From positions 23,756 through 87,755 of the IMG/VR virus record IMGVR_UViG_3300045971_000431: a stretch of 64,000 nt of DNA; one strand, written 5' to 3'. Source of the stretch: a virus. Positions 7,858-16,132 of this stretch are shown here, piece by piece. Position 1 is the first letter of the stretch; every line of letters begins with the position of its first letter. Below the pieces are notes generated by a model. That model did not search any database. It saw nothing but the letters and a program-made list of their open reading frames with translations, and was not told the origin of the DNA. Position numbers and translations under genes: made by a program.

Positions 7858-10122
7858 TTACAGTCCTGGACCATACGCAATCAGTGCCCTGACATCATAC
7901 AGCGACAGCATTAGCGGCGTGGTCAGCACCAACGCACCATTCTTGAAGAACGAAATTATCGTATCGCCATATCCACCAGGCCGCTGTTCAATTACTACAC
8001 CGACAACATCACCAGCAGCTAGTGTTGGATTTCCGGCATTAGGTACACCTTGCACGTTTATTACGCCTGTTGCTGCGTATGTCAGTGCATTTCCACTATT
8101 GACGTAAGAGGTATTTGGTTCGACGAATGCGCCGGGACTAATGACACCAATAGCAGTGTTAGTATCAGCGATTGATACTTCGAAGCAAACAGTGTTGCCG
8201 CCACCAGGAACCATGTTGGCGCCTGCTGCACTGCCTGGACCAGAAAAGGAAATCGTTCTATTGCTATTGCTTAGTGTTGCGCTTGCTGCGATCCAGCTCG
8301 GATCAAGATTACCAACTGCCATCTGCGCTAAAGCTGGATATGCAGCTTGGTAGTTTGCCAAATATGTTGGTGTTGTTGTAGCATCCCAATGTGTGAATGT
8401 TGTTTGTGGCGGCGTGCCAAACACGATGGTGTTTGTTAGCAAGGACGCGACGAAAGTTACGGTACCAGGCACCCAATTGGATCCATCCCACACGAGCGCT
8501 TGACCCGTAGATGGGGCTGGCGCAACAACATCTGACAGGCTGTCAAGAGTATGAGTGTGCGTGATGTCTGACTTGAATGCAAGAGCAGCTGTCAAACCCG
8601 CCACATCAGCCATCACGTGTGTGTGACCGATGGCCGACTTCCCAGCAAGAGCAGCTGTCAAGCCAGTCACGTCAGCCATCACGTGGGTGTGAGCAAGATC
8701 CGCTCTGTTATTGATGTTGAGCTGCAGATTGTTGAGCGCGTCTTGCAGACCTGACACATCATTGATGTTGTGTTGGTGACCCAGCAGTGAGTAGACCAGA
8801 TCATGGTTGTGGTTCAGGGCCGCATACAGCAGATCGTGGTTGTGACCAATGTTCGACTTCGCGGCCAGCAGACCCGCGAGGTCAGTGATGTTGGCTGCAA
8901 CGTGGGTGTGTACCGTGTTTGCCTTGTTAGGCAGAATGCTTTCGACATTGGTGAGGCGTGTGCCCTGATCTTCGAGAGCAAGCACCTGAGCGATGCTCAT
9001 GTATCCATCAGTTGCATTTGTGGCGCTTTGAATCTGGATAGACCAGATCCGCTCGCCAACTGGATTCGTTGAGAACGAAGTGAAGACTGGTGCGACACCG
9101 TTGATGATCAAGCTGTTGGCATTTGCTTGGTAGATCTGCGGCTGTGTTTCACTATCAATGCCAAACAGAATCGTGTTGGCATTCTTGACGAAGCCGATGC
9201 GGAATGCTAGCAGCCCATTGGGACGGACTGGGGTGATCTCGCCATTGCTGCCACAGTAGAGTGGCTTGCCAATATGACCCGACCAGTTCCACTGATCCCA
9301 TTGGATCTCGCCGCTTTGGGTGACGACACCAAACTCGCCATTGTTAAGGTCTTCCTGCACAACGCCAATTGGCGTCTTTGGGTTGATCAATGCTGGGTTG
9401 CTAGAGGCAAGACCAACTGCATCAGGGCCAGAGAAGTAGACGAGGCTGAACTGAGGGATGTTCTCAGAGGCCTTGACTGGAATGAAAGCATTTGGCGGAA
9501 TGGCCAGAATACCCGAGGTGCCTGACGTCGTCTGAATCCGGATGGGAGATGTCGTCGTGAGGAACTCGAGATTAGTGTTGGCACGGATTGGACGTTGCTG
9601 AGAATCCAGCATGATGTATCCAGGATCCGATGGGACATTCAAGCCTACCTGAGACATGCCGATCGGCATGTAGATACGAGATGTGATGATGCCGCCCGGA
9701 ACCGTTCCGGCGAACACAGCAATCTTCGTGTCCCACTTCGCGCCATTCCATACTTTCATGGTAGTGGCTGTGGTGTCGAACCAGTGCTGGTCGTTTGCCG
9801 GATTGGTTGGTGCAGTAGGACCCGAGATTGGAGCAAGGGTCGTGATGCGATGGTAGACTTCAGGCTTCCACGATGCAACCTTCGAGACAATTTCCCAGTA
9901 GAGGTAGCTCGTCACGCCCGATTGGATAGGGCCCCAAGCCAAGTCTACGTCTTGTGAAAAGACCTGGAGGTAGTCACTTGAACCGTGCGCGAAGGCAACC
10001 ACTGTTGGGGTGGGAGCCACCGTGAACGAGATGTAGCCGGCGGTGGTGGACTGTTGAAGAAACTGTGGGTTCACCCCCGCCATGTAGGCAGAGACAATGC
10101 CCTGGCGGAATGAGATCTTCAT
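7858..10122 (-). CDS. Long tail fibre with repeated HxH metal-binding motifs
   Basis: This 754-residue fibre has an N-terminal attachment part, a module ending in MKVWNGAKW near residue 130, and a shaft with seven HxH motifs at about residues 395-540 (HTH, HNH, HNH, HQH, HTH, HTH, HTH). In T4 gp37, HxH motifs coordinate iron ions along the axis of the trimeric needle. The repeats around them are alike (ADVTGLTAALAGKSAIGHTH and variants). The C-terminal 200 residues, probably the tip or receptor-binding part, are unlike anything I recognise. It lies 6 bases after the membrane protein at 10129-10578. Confidence 0.75.
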   Translation of the reverse strand: MKISFRQGIVSAYMAGVNPQFLQQSTTAGYISFTVAPTPTVVAFAHGSSDYLQVFSQDVDLAWGPIQSGVTSYLYWEIVSKVASWKPEVYHRITTLAPISGPTAPTNPANDQHWFDTTATTMKVWNGAKWDTKIAVFAGTVPGGIITSRIYMPIGMSQVGLNVPSDPGYIMLDSQQRPIRANTNLEFLTTTSPIRIQTTSGTSGILAIPPNAFIPVKASENIPQFSLVYFSGPDAVGLASSNPALINPKTPIGVVQEDLNNGEFGVVTQSGEIQWDQWNWSGHIGKPLYCGSNGEITPVRPNGLLAFRIGFVKNANTILFGIDSETQPQIYQANANSLIINGVAPVFTSFSTNPVGERIWSIQIQSATNATDGYMSIAQVLALEDQGTRLTNVESILPNKANTVHTHVAANITDLAGLLAAKSNIGHNHDLLYAALNHNHDLVYSLLGHQHNINDVSGLQDALNNLQLNINNRADLAHTHVMADVTGLTAALAGKSAIGHTHVMADVAGLTAALAFKSDITHTHTLDSLSDVVAPAPSTGQALVWDGSNWVPGTVTFVASLLTNTIVFGTPPQTTFTHWDATTTPTYLANYQAAYPALAQMAVGNLDPSWIAASATLSNSNRTISFSGPGSAAGANMVPGGGNTVCFEVSIADTNTAIGVISPGAFVEPNTSYVNSGNALTYAATGVINVQGVPNAGNPTLAAGDVVGVVIEQRPGGYGDTIISFFKNGALVLTTPLMLSLYDVRALIAYGPGL

Positions 10123-10128
10123 GGGGTG

Positions 10129-10578
10129 TTATGCCTTTGGTGGCTTGAGCGATGGGTCGGCTGCGTCAACAGCGTCAGAACCTGTGGCGTCCTTGACGGA
10201 AACTTCCTTGTAGCCGTGCTTGGCCGCAACGTACTTCGAGTAGCCTTCGATGGCGCCGACATAGGTGAGGTAGACACCGAGCAGAGACTCGGTGATGGCA
10301 CCAGCCAGTGTCAACTTGATGATGACCCACGTTGCAGTGGCACCGCCCAGGAGCTGGAGAACCTTCGTCAGAGACACAGTGCGGCCGTCCTTCGTGATCA
10401 TGTCGGCGAAGTCCAACTTCTCTGCACGCTGAATGCGCCAGAAGAGCATGAAGATGCCAAACATCAGAACAGTGATCATGACCAAACCGAAGTTGATCTG
10501 GTACCCGAACAGTTCAATGAGGACAGAAGATGAGGTGAGGGGTGCGGAAGCTGAAGCTGCGGATGCTGCGGGTGTCAT
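10129..10578 (-). CDS. Two-helix membrane protein, holin candidate
   Basis: This 149-residue protein has an Ala/Ser-rich start, a membrane helix around residues 25-45 (LVMITVLMFGIFMLFWRI) and a second around 75-105, then a charged C-terminus. ATG 10578 is chosen because GGAG lies 6 bases before it; an in-frame ATG at 10590 lacks such a site. It is the first gene after a late promoter. Size, two helices and late timing fit a holin, but the endolysin is 3 kb away, so other membrane or virion roles are equally possible. Confidence 0.6.
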   Translation of the reverse strand: MTPAASAASASAPLTSSSVLIELFGYQINFGLVMITVLMFGIFMLFWRIQRAEKLDFADMITKDGRTVSLTKVLQLLGGATATWVIIKLTLAGAITESLLGVYLTYVGAIEGYSKYVAAKHGYKEVSVKDATGSDAVDAADPSLKPPKA

Positions 10579-10604
10579 ATGGAACTCCATTGGGGTGTCA
10601 AGCC

Positions 10605-10612
10605 TATTTACG
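10605..10612 (-). promoter_or_regulatory. Late promoter CGTAAATA for the fibre operon
   Basis: Minus-strand CGTAAATAGG lies 26 bases before the ATG at 10578. The seven genes from 10578 down to 3921 follow with no other promoter seen. Confidence 0.65.
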
Positions 10613-10633
10613 GGACCGAGACCCGGGCAGCAC

Positions 10634-10653
10634 AAAGGGCCCGGAGGCCCTTT
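10634..10653 (-). terminator. Hairpin terminator after glutaredoxin
   Basis: AAAGGGCC and GGCCCTTT form an 8-base-pair stem with a 4-base loop, just before the fibre late promoter. It would end the reductase operon. Confidence 0.65.
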
Positions 10654-10706
10654 CAAAACGCGCGCGCTATCTTGAAGCTAATGCTATAAATCGCGCGCGG
10701 TGGGTG

Positions 10707-10973
10707 TCATGCTGCTTGTTGTGTTTGTTGTTCAAGGTAGCGACGCAGCTCCGTGGCTCCGCCGATCTTGATGTCGCCGCAGGTGATGAACGGCACAGTC
10801 CGCAGGTTTGGGTGTTCGGCCAAGACGGCCTCGCGAGTTACGTACTCCTCACCTTCAACGCGCGGTTGACCGACGTCGATGTTGATGGCCTTGTAGGTCA
10901 GGCCTTTCGATTTAAGGAGGGCTTTCGCCTGGTCGCAGTACGGGCAATTGGGCTTGCTGATCACAGTGAACAT
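10707..10973 (-). CDS. Glutaredoxin-like protein
   Basis: This 88-residue thioredoxin-fold protein has the active site CPYC at residues 10-13 (VISKPNCPYCDQAKALLKSK), the cis-proline block TVPFITCGD and the final helix GGATELRRYLEQ. It would supply electrons to the ribonucleotide reductase encoded two genes upstream in the same operon. Family length is normal. Its first 62 bases overlap the DUF1289-type gene. Confidence 0.85.
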   Translation of the reverse strand: MFTVISKPNCPYCDQAKALLKSKGLTYKAINIDVGQPRVEGEEYVTREAVLAEHPNLRTVPFITCGDIKIGGATELRRYLEQQTQQAA

Positions 10974-11142
10974 GTTTCTTCTCCGGGTAGTTTTGGAATG
11001 CCTCTAAGAGGACACGAGTATAGATCTGTTCCCGCTGGTCATTTGTGAGGTACATCCAGTCGGAAATCTCTTTTGATGTTCTACGGCAGCCCGTGCACTT
11101 CTCATCCTGCAAGTTGCAGGCGCCGGCGCACGGGCTGAGCAT
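10912..11142 (-). CDS. DUF1289-type small cysteine protein
   Basis: This 76-residue protein begins MLSPCAGACNLQDEKCTGCR followed by RTSKEISDWMYLTNDQR. The pattern PCxxxCxxxxxxCxGCxRTxxEIxxW is the DUF1289 signature, thought to be a small metal-binding fold. The C-terminal 20 residues overlap the glutaredoxin frame. It sits between reductase and glutaredoxin genes, so a redox or metal role linked to reductase is tempting but unproven. Confidence 0.75.
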   Translation of the reverse strand: MLSPCAGACNLQDEKCTGCRRTSKEISDWMYLTNDQREQIYTRVLLEAFQNYPEKKHVHCDQQAQLPVLRPGESPP

Positions 11143-11144
11143 GG

Positions 11145-13034
11145 TCAGATCTCGCAGCCGCCAGCCGTGCAGGCCAGAAGCTGAGCACCTTCGACGTTGT
11201 CGTCGACCTCGACGATGCTGTCCCAGTTCAGGTTGCCCGGAATCTTGTCCAGCAGGTCAAGGTACTGCTTCTCAGTGCAGTCCTCGTACGGGGCTTGACG
11301 ATAGGAACCGCCGTCGTATGGCAGGAATGACACCCCTGACATCTCGTCGAAGTGGTCCCACACGAAGGCACCGACGGCCGGCCATTCCTTTTCAGTGACG
11401 GAGATGGTGACCGACGGCTTGTGCTCGCAGTAGTGTCGCTGGAACACCAACCAGAGCTTCAGGTGTTGGATTGCTGTCAGATCCTTACGCAGGAGAGCGC
11501 CTTCCGGTGCCTTCTTCGGAAAGGTGAATACCGTAGTAGACCCAGGCTTCGTGACATCAGGTTCGTGCGGAACGCCAGCAGCGATCATGAACTGCGTCAA
11601 CGGATCCTTGTTGTCAGCACGAACGCGACGGTAGTAGTACGCGGCGTGACGAGCATGCAGACCGGAGGCGGTGTCGCAGCGTTGGCTGACCGTGCCCGAT
11701 GGCTTGATTGCTGTCGTGGCGGTAGCTTGCGGGATGCCGAGTTCTTCAGCGAAGACGCGGTTGATGTCGATGACATGGTCCCGAATCTCTTCCAGAATGC
11801 GAGCCATCTCAGGATCGTCTGGGTTCGTGAACATGTGGTTGTCGAACACACCTGTCATCGAGACGCCGAGCAGACGCTCAGCTTCGGTGTTGTCGCGCCA
11901 GACCTTGCGAAGGTACGGGAAGTGGGTCAGTGTCGACTGGAACGTGCCGAGAATGGCAGCAACACGGGCCTTCCGCTTCAGTGACTCGACCGTATCTTCA
12001 GCGCGAACGATCACTTCGGTCAGGTTGCAGAACTGGTACGGACGGAGGATGATCTCGGAGCACGGGTTCGTGCCGAAGTCGAAGTTTGGATCACGACGAC
12101 CATTCTTCTTCACGACCTTGACTGCAGCTTCGCGATTGAAGATGCCGCGCTCACCTGACTTCGACTCGTACAGGGACAGCCATTCGCGCATGAACACGCC
12201 GACGTCTGGCTTCTCGGTGTAGCATGCCGAGTTGTTGGCGAGAGCACGTTGGCCTTGGGTTTCCCACCATGCACCGCTCTTCGCGTGACGCATCCGGTCA
12301 TCGGACAGGTTCGACAGCGAGATCATTGCCGAGCGACGAACGCCGCCGACGACCACAACTTCACCGATCTTGCACATGATGTCATGGCACTCGAGCGAGT
12401 TCAGCTTCCGCCCTTGAGCGTTCTTGAACGTGCGAACCACGAACTCGAACAACGCGATCAGCGGCTCAGGACCCGAAGCACGACCACCAAACGTCTTCAG
12501 GCGGGCGCCAGCTTCACGAACCTTCTCAGTGTTCCACCGTGGTGCTTCACCGGCGTACAGCAACGTGATGATCTGGCGCAGTGCCTTGGACCAGCCTTCC
12601 TTGGAGTCGGACACCACAACCGTGGTCTCGCTGTCATAGATGCGCTCAGGAATCTCAGGCAGCTTGTTCACGTACTGGCGTTCGACGCTGAAGCCAACAC
12701 CGGTGCCACAGAGCAGGATGTACATGGCTTCGTCGAACGACTTGATGTCATCAACTGGCAGGTACGAGCAGTTGTAGCCAGCGGTGTTGTCACGTTGTAA
12801 CGCCTTACCTGAGGTCATCAGGGCGCGCATTGACGGCATGGCTTCTTGGAAGTTGATGGCGTCATGGAGCTCCTGATAGAGGTCCACGGGCATCCGATAG
12901 TTGTGCTTGGCTTCGAGGTGGCCCTTCATGAAGTCCATGTAGCGGGTGACAGTCTCGCCCCAGTTCTCACGACGGCGTTCCGCATCGATGTAGCGGGCGT
13001 AGCGGGACTTGGCAATGAATGTTTCGTAAAGCAT
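11145..13034 (-). CDS. nrdJ: Adenosylcobalamin-dependent (class II) ribonucleotide reductase
   Basis: This enzyme reduces ribonucleotides to deoxyribonucleotides. The 629-residue protein has the monomeric class II layout: RYARYIDAERRRENWGETVT at the start, a redox cysteine in AGYNCSYL (C89), the radical-site block GTNPCSEIIL (C325) with partner QFCN (C336), and a C-terminal cysteine pair ACTAGGC that is regenerated by glutaredoxin. There is no class I iron-subunit gene and no class III glycyl motif nearby. It is somewhat shorter than the Lactobacillus enzyme (about 740 residues). It depends on the host for vitamin B12, and makes dNTPs without oxygen. Confidence 0.85.
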   Translation of the reverse strand: MLYETFIAKSRYARYIDAERRRENWGETVTRYMDFMKGHLEAKHNYRMPVDLYQELHDAINFQEAMPSMRALMTSGKALQRDNTAGYNCSYLPVDDIKSFDEAMYILLCGTGVGFSVERQYVNKLPEIPERIYDSETTVVVSDSKEGWSKALRQIITLLYAGEAPRWNTEKVREAGARLKTFGGRASGPEPLIALFEFVVRTFKNAQGRKLNSLECHDIMCKIGEVVVVGGVRRSAMISLSNLSDDRMRHAKSGAWWETQGQRALANNSACYTEKPDVGVFMREWLSLYESKSGERGIFNREAAVKVVKKNGRRDPNFDFGTNPCSEIILRPYQFCNLTEVIVRAEDTVESLKRKARVAAILGTFQSTLTHFPYLRKVWRDNTEAERLLGVSMTGVFDNHMFTNPDDPEMARILEEIRDHVIDINRVFAEELGIPQATATTAIKPSGTVSQRCDTASGLHARHAAYYYRRVRADNKDPLTQFMIAAGVPHEPDVTKPGSTTVFTFPKKAPEGALLRKDLTAIQHLKLWLVFQRHYCEHKPSVTISVTEKEWPAVGAFVWDHFDEMSGVSFLPYDGGSYRQAPYEDCTEKQYLDLLDKIPGNLNWDSIVEVDDNVEGAQLLACTAGGCEI

Positions 13035-13292
13035 TTACTCTCCGTTAGATTGTTCGTTCAGTTGTTTTCGGGTCATTTGGGGACGGAGTTTGATTGCAGC
13101 TTCGGCATCGCCTTGAAGGACAACTTTGCCAATCAGCTTACGTCGGTACTCACCAGTTTCCCACTGTGTCAATGCAGGTTCTCCAGCCACCTTTCGGCGG
13201 ACAGTCTCCTGCGAAATCAGATACTCCACGAAGTCCATGTTGTACGTCACATTCGCAGATGTAACGACACTGAATACCCGAGGAGGTTTCAT
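13035..13292 (-). CDS. Hypothetical protein at head of reductase operon
   Basis: This 85-residue protein (MKPPRVFSVVTSANVTYNMD, then a basic segment RRKLIGKVVLQGDAEAAIKL) directly abuts the reductase start. I use ATG 13292 rather than the upstream GTG at 13310 because TACAAT ends 6 bases before 13292, matching the leaderless layout of other early genes. No family recognised. Confidence 0.6.
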   Translation of the reverse strand: MKPPRVFSVVTSANVTYNMDFVEYLISQETVRRKVAGEPALTQWETGEYRRKLIGKVVLQGDAEAAIKLRPQMTRKQLNEQSNGE

Positions 13293-13298
13293 ATCAGA

Positions 13299-13304
13299 AT
13301 TGTA
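13299..13304 (-). promoter_or_regulatory. Early promoter GTTACAAT for the reductase operon
   Basis: TACAAT on the minus strand is followed by six bases and the ATG at 13292. It would drive 13035-13292, the reductase, the DUF1289-type protein and glutaredoxin. The -35 is weak. Confidence 0.55.
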
Positions 13305-13361
13305 ACTCACGGCGACAAGTCTCCAGAGACAACAACAGGCTGACGATGCAGCCCGTGTAGG

Positions 13362-13964
13362 TTAGGCGAAGGACTTGGCCGGGTCAGTCGTGAACGTGCG
13401 CATTTCGTTGATGCGCCGCAACCAACCATTGAGGTACTTGGCTTGTGTCGGCTTGTTTGCGACGATAGAGCGGTAGAACGCCTCACGCAGATCGCAGACG
13501 CGATTGCATGCAGCAACTTCGTCCATGGCCTTGGCATGAGCGATCGTGTTCGGACCAATGTCACCATCAGGATCTACCTCGACGGCCTTCTGGAGAAAGA
13601 CTGCTGCACGGCCCACGCCGTGATTGACGGCACCGTCAAAGTGCAGAACAGCAAGACGAGGCGCAAACACAGTAAGTTCATCGCAATGCGCCGCGAGCCA
13701 GTAGCGGCGGAAGTAGATACGCTCGGCTCCAGCCCAGTCGAGCGTCGTGATGTCGAGATCGGGGTTCGGGTTCTTGGCAACGCCATACTTTGTCTCACCG
13801 CCCGGATCCACTGGATCGTTGACATAACCGCAGGCGCGCTTTTGCGCAGTCGTCGAGATAAGACCTTCACGTACCCCCGGAGTGTCAAGGTTCCAGAACC
13901 CGCCCACCTCATAGAGCATTGCATGATTGACTGCTTCTTCGAACGACTTAGTGTACTCTGCCAT
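13362..13964 (-). CDS. Endolysin, glycoside hydrolase 108-type muramidase
   Basis: The 200-residue protein cuts peptidoglycan. The motif GYVNDPVDPGGETKYGVAK near residues 46-64 is the family signature, and the glutamate in MLYEVGGFWN near residue 19 is the likely catalytic residue, although the usual EGG is EVGG here. The C-terminal region, including VDPDGDIGPNTIA, matches the peptidoglycan-binding half. No signal peptide is present, so it needs a holin. It is driven by its own late promoter 23 bases upstream. Confidence 0.75.
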   Translation of the reverse strand: MAEYTKSFEEAVNHAMLYEVGGFWNLDTPGVREGLISTTAQKRACGYVNDPVDPGGETKYGVAKNPNPDLDITTLDWAGAERIYFRRYWLAAHCDELTVFAPRLAVLHFDGAVNHGVGRAAVFLQKAVEVDPDGDIGPNTIAHAKAMDEVAACNRVCDLREAFYRSIVANKPTQAKYLNGWLRRINEMRTFTTDPAKSFA

Positions 13965-13986
13965 GATGGTCTCCTGTGGGGAGACC

Positions 13987-13994
13987 TATTTATC
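13987..13994 (-). promoter_or_regulatory. Late promoter GATAAATA for endolysin
   Basis: Minus-strand GATAAATAGG lies about 22 bases before the endolysin ATG, with GGAG between them. Confidence 0.65.
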
Positions 13995-14011
13995 CAGGGC
14001 CGGTCGGCCGA

Positions 14012-14521
14012 TCAGGTAAGCACGTCGCCTACGGCTTTTCCACCTACCCAGCGGTAAAGGTCATGCGGGCCCATCACGATTCCGTAGAAAAGCGACTTGC
14101 CGTGTGAGAGTTCGGGACCCGTGGGATGCACCATGGCTGAACCCTTGGGTACCATAGGGTGGTATACCGAAGCCTTCGGGCTGAAATCCACGATGTTCAA
14201 CCTGGTTGTCACGAGCTTCCCGTCATCTGGGGAGAAGAGCAGGATGTCATGTTCGAACGTGGCGATCGCCGGAACAGGAATGCAGTCGACTGAATACGTC
14301 TCACGATCAACTGCCATGATGTGCCAGCTGGTCGGGATGTCGATCTCGAGGTTCTGCACCCGCACCTTCACAGTCGGGCCGATGGTCTCTTCGAGGTACG
14401 CGAGCTCCTCCAGTTTGAAGTCCATCATGTGGCCACTGAATGACCAGAAATGGGAGACACCCATCGGAGCCGTGAGACTGTCGATGATGTAGGGACGGGA
14501 GACTTCAGATAGGATTTGCAT
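14012..14521 (-). CDS. Hypothetical protein
   Basis: A 169-residue protein of mixed strand composition, beginning MQILSEVSRPYIIDSLTAPM and ending GIVMGPHDLYRWVGGKAVGD. There is no signal peptide, helix pair or enzyme motif that I can name. It lies 3 bases after the next gene, in an early-type run of small genes. Confidence 0.55.
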   Translation of the reverse strand: MQILSEVSRPYIIDSLTAPMGVSHFWSFSGHMMDFKLEELAYLEETIGPTVKVRVQNLEIDIPTSWHIMAVDRETYSVDCIPVPAIATFEHDILLFSPDDGKLVTTRLNIVDFSPKASVYHPMVPKGSAMVHPTGPELSHGKSLFYGIVMGPHDLYRWVGGKAVGDVLT

Positions 14522-14524
14522 GGG

Positions 14525-14728
14525 TTACTTGATTCGCAGCGATTGGTTGAAGAGTGAAGTCACGGCTTCATGCCATTCGAAAAGGGCAGTCTTGACGCGT
14601 CGATTGTCTTTCTTGTCCGTCTCCAAGCAGATGCACCCTGGGCCGAGTGCATGAGAGTACGCAATCTCTTCGTGCTTGAAGATGACAGCCAGCGCATCAG
14701 CTAGCGCAGGCGTGCATTCAAACCGCAT
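14525..14728 (-). CDS. Small hypothetical protein
   Basis: A 67-residue protein (MRFECTPALADALAVIFKHE). ATG 14728 overlaps the upstream stop by 11 bases; a TTG at 14743 would be the only longer start. It contains a cysteine pair (GPGCICLET). No family recognised. Confidence 0.5.
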   Translation of the reverse strand: MRFECTPALADALAVIFKHEEIAYSHALGPGCICLETDKKDNRRVKTALFEWHEAVTSLFNQSLRIK

Positions 14729-14993
14729 GCTTGCCACCGTCAAAGAAGTCGGGGTAGAGCTTCATGAGACCTTGAACGCTCTCAGTCTTCTCAACGATCT
14801 CCTCGTCCGTGCAGCCGCATGTGCACTGGTAGACGGCCTTCACCTTCAGCTCATCACCACTGATGGTGAAGCTGATGGTCGGTTGTTCCAAGCCCCGCTC
14901 CTGACGAATGAGATTGAAGAGCTTGATCATGGCGATGGTGGCATGTTCAGCCACGTCGAGATCGCTTGGATTGGTACGGGTCTTGATGAGCAT
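14718..14993 (-). CDS. Small protein with CxCxC motif
   Basis: This 91-residue protein starts at ATG 14993, 1 base after the upstream stop, in place of a longer frame that runs into the neighbour. Residues around 60-67 are YQCTCGCTDEE, a three-cysteine cluster that could bind metal. Helical elsewhere (ATIAMIKLFNLIRQERGLEQ). No family recognised. Confidence 0.55.
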   Translation of the reverse strand: MLIKTRTNPSDLDVAEHATIAMIKLFNLIRQERGLEQPTISFTISGDELKVKAVYQCTCGCTDEEIVEKTESVQGLMKLYPDFFDGGKHAV

Positions 14994-14994
14994 T

Positions 14995-15315
14995 TCAGCG
15001 CCTGAATTCGTAGGTGAGTTTGATGGCGTACCACTCTTTGCCGTCACCAGAGAAGTGCACGAGCTGCGCCCACTTCTCAAGTTCGTAGGTGGACTTGTTG
15101 CTCTCCAGCGGAGTGTCGATGCGGAAGGTGTTCAGCACCTTCGCAGCCACCAGCGTGCCGAAGATGATCCTCAGCATCAGCCCGTACTGTGGCAGGCTGG
15201 GCACCACGTGCTTTGGCTGGAGGTCTCCTCCATTGACACGATAGAGCTGGTTTAGAGCTTCGAGAACGACAGGCTCACATGCCTGCGCTTTGATTGGACG
15301 TGATACGATCTTCAT
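14995..15315 (-). CDS. Hypothetical protein
   Basis: A 106-residue protein (MKIVSRPIKAQACEPVVLEA) with hydrophobic stretch LPQYGLMLRIIFGTLVAAKV that may be a buried helix. Its ATG overlaps the stop of the prohead-protease-like gene by 4 bases. No family recognised. Confidence 0.55.
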   Translation of the reverse strand: MKIVSRPIKAQACEPVVLEALNQLYRVNGGDLQPKHVVPSLPQYGLMLRIIFGTLVAAKVLNTFRIDTPLESNKSTYELEKWAQLVHFSGDGKEWYAIKLTYEFRR

Positions 15316-15704
15316 GCGCCGTCCTTGACCATGTTGATTGAGTGGATGACGAAGTCCTTGACCTCGCCGAACACCGAGACGGTGCCGTACCCAGCAGTGC
15401 GGAAGTCGTAGGACACCCCCGCATCGAGCAGCTCTGCAGCGATCTTCCCTTGCGGGGTTTCCATCAGCACCACATCACCGATCAACTCATTCGCCTCGTT
15501 GAAGCGGAGGTTGCCCACGATGTGCGATGCCTTGGCTAGGTCGAGCCCACCTTCTGGCATACCGATCTGACCGAAGAGGCGGCCATGAAGGCCAGCACTA
15601 TCCTCGACCTTCTTCACGGCAGCTTCGAGAGTTGCGCGTGAATAGATCCGGCCGTTGGCATTGGGAGTATCGGCCTTCATGATGACGACAGTAAATTGTT
15701 TCAT
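15312..15704 (-). CDS. Short protein resembling the S80 prohead protease domain
   Basis: The 130-residue protein follows the family blocks of T4-type prohead proteases: NANGRIYSRATLEAAV, HGRLFGQIGMPEGG, ASHIVGNLRF, LIGDVVLMETPQGKIAAELL and DAGVSYDFRTAGYGTV. In the family, the His of the SH block and the Ser of the GVS block are the expected catalytic residues, and both are present. It is much shorter than T4 gp21 (about 210 residues), and the real protease gene should lie just beyond the right window edge. Expressed from an early-type promoter with the -10 ending 5 bases before ATG 15704. It may be a regulatory or repurposed copy. Confidence 0.6.
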   Translation of the reverse strand: MKQFTVVIMKADTPNANGRIYSRATLEAAVKKVEDSAGLHGRLFGQIGMPEGGLDLAKASHIVGNLRFNEANELIGDVVLMETPQGKIAAELLDAGVSYDFRTAGYGTVSVFGEVKDFVIHSINMVKDGA

Positions 15705-15709
15705 GAGTA

Positions 15710-15717
15710 ATTGTAAC
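15710..15717 (-). promoter_or_regulatory. Early promoter TGTTACAAT (leaderless)
   Basis: Minus-strand extended -10 TGTTACAAT, then TACTC and ATG 15704. Short arms TGAG and CTCA flank the -10. Confidence 0.65.
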
Positions 15718-15744
15718 ACGCTCAGGTGTTTATCTTGGTCGTTT

Positions 15745-16092
15745 TCAGGACCGGTTTTGGGCTTTTAGCTGAACGTAGCTGACACCGGGATTTGGATCAC
15801 GTATTGTGAAGTAGACACCACCTTGCTGATCTTCAAGCCAAAAGGTGGTTCCGCCAGGCTCTTGATACGCATCCATTAGTCCTGTGCTGTTGCCAACCTT
15901 GAGGCATAACTCGTGGCCGTTGCGCGTTATGAAATCAATGATGCCAGTTGTATCTTCATCCAACCCGGTAACATCTATTCTTCCAAACATGCCCAACGTT
16001 GCCAACACATTGATGGCTCGCAAACCCAATGCGATTTCGCTGTTAGACACCTCGAGATCAATTCTGCCAAAAGCATAACCAGGACTTGTCAT
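15745..16092 (-). CDS. Hypothetical protein
   Basis: This 115-residue protein begins MTSPGYAFGRIDLEVSNSEI. ATG 16092 has GGAG six bases upstream, so I prefer it to the ATG at 16116. The C-terminal half (TTFWLEDQQGGVYFTIRDPN) looks beta-stranded. No family is recognised. Its leader overlaps, in the opposite sense, the late promoter of the GIY-YIG gene. Confidence 0.55.
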   Translation of the reverse strand: MTSPGYAFGRIDLEVSNSEIALGLRAINVLATLGMFGRIDVTGLDEDTTGIIDFITRNGHELCLKVGNSTGLMDAYQEPGGTTFWLEDQQGGVYFTIRDPNPGVSYVQLKAQNRS

Positions 16093-16103
16093 CGGTTTCT
16101 CCG

Positions 16104-16111
16104 TATAAATA
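16104..16111 (+). promoter_or_regulatory. Late promoter TATAAATA on the plus strand
   Basis: Perfect octamer on the plus strand, 22 bases before the TTG start of the GIY-YIG gene. One of only two plus-strand late promoters seen here; each precedes one of the two plus-strand genes. Confidence 0.75.
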
Positions 16112-16132
16112 AGCATTTGCGGGAGAGCAGTC

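Noticed and set aside
8550-8900. Possible CRISPR or direct repeats
   Set aside because: The repeats encode similar HxH motifs of the fibre; they are imperfect, in frame and lack spacers.
13995-14011. GC-rich palindrome near the endolysin promoter as terminator
   Set aside because: The arms (GGCCG and CGGCC) are too short and overlap; no T-run.
15312-15704. Treating this gene as the main prohead protease gene 21
   Set aside because: It is far from the head genes and short; the usual place for gene 21, next to 22, runs off the right edge.
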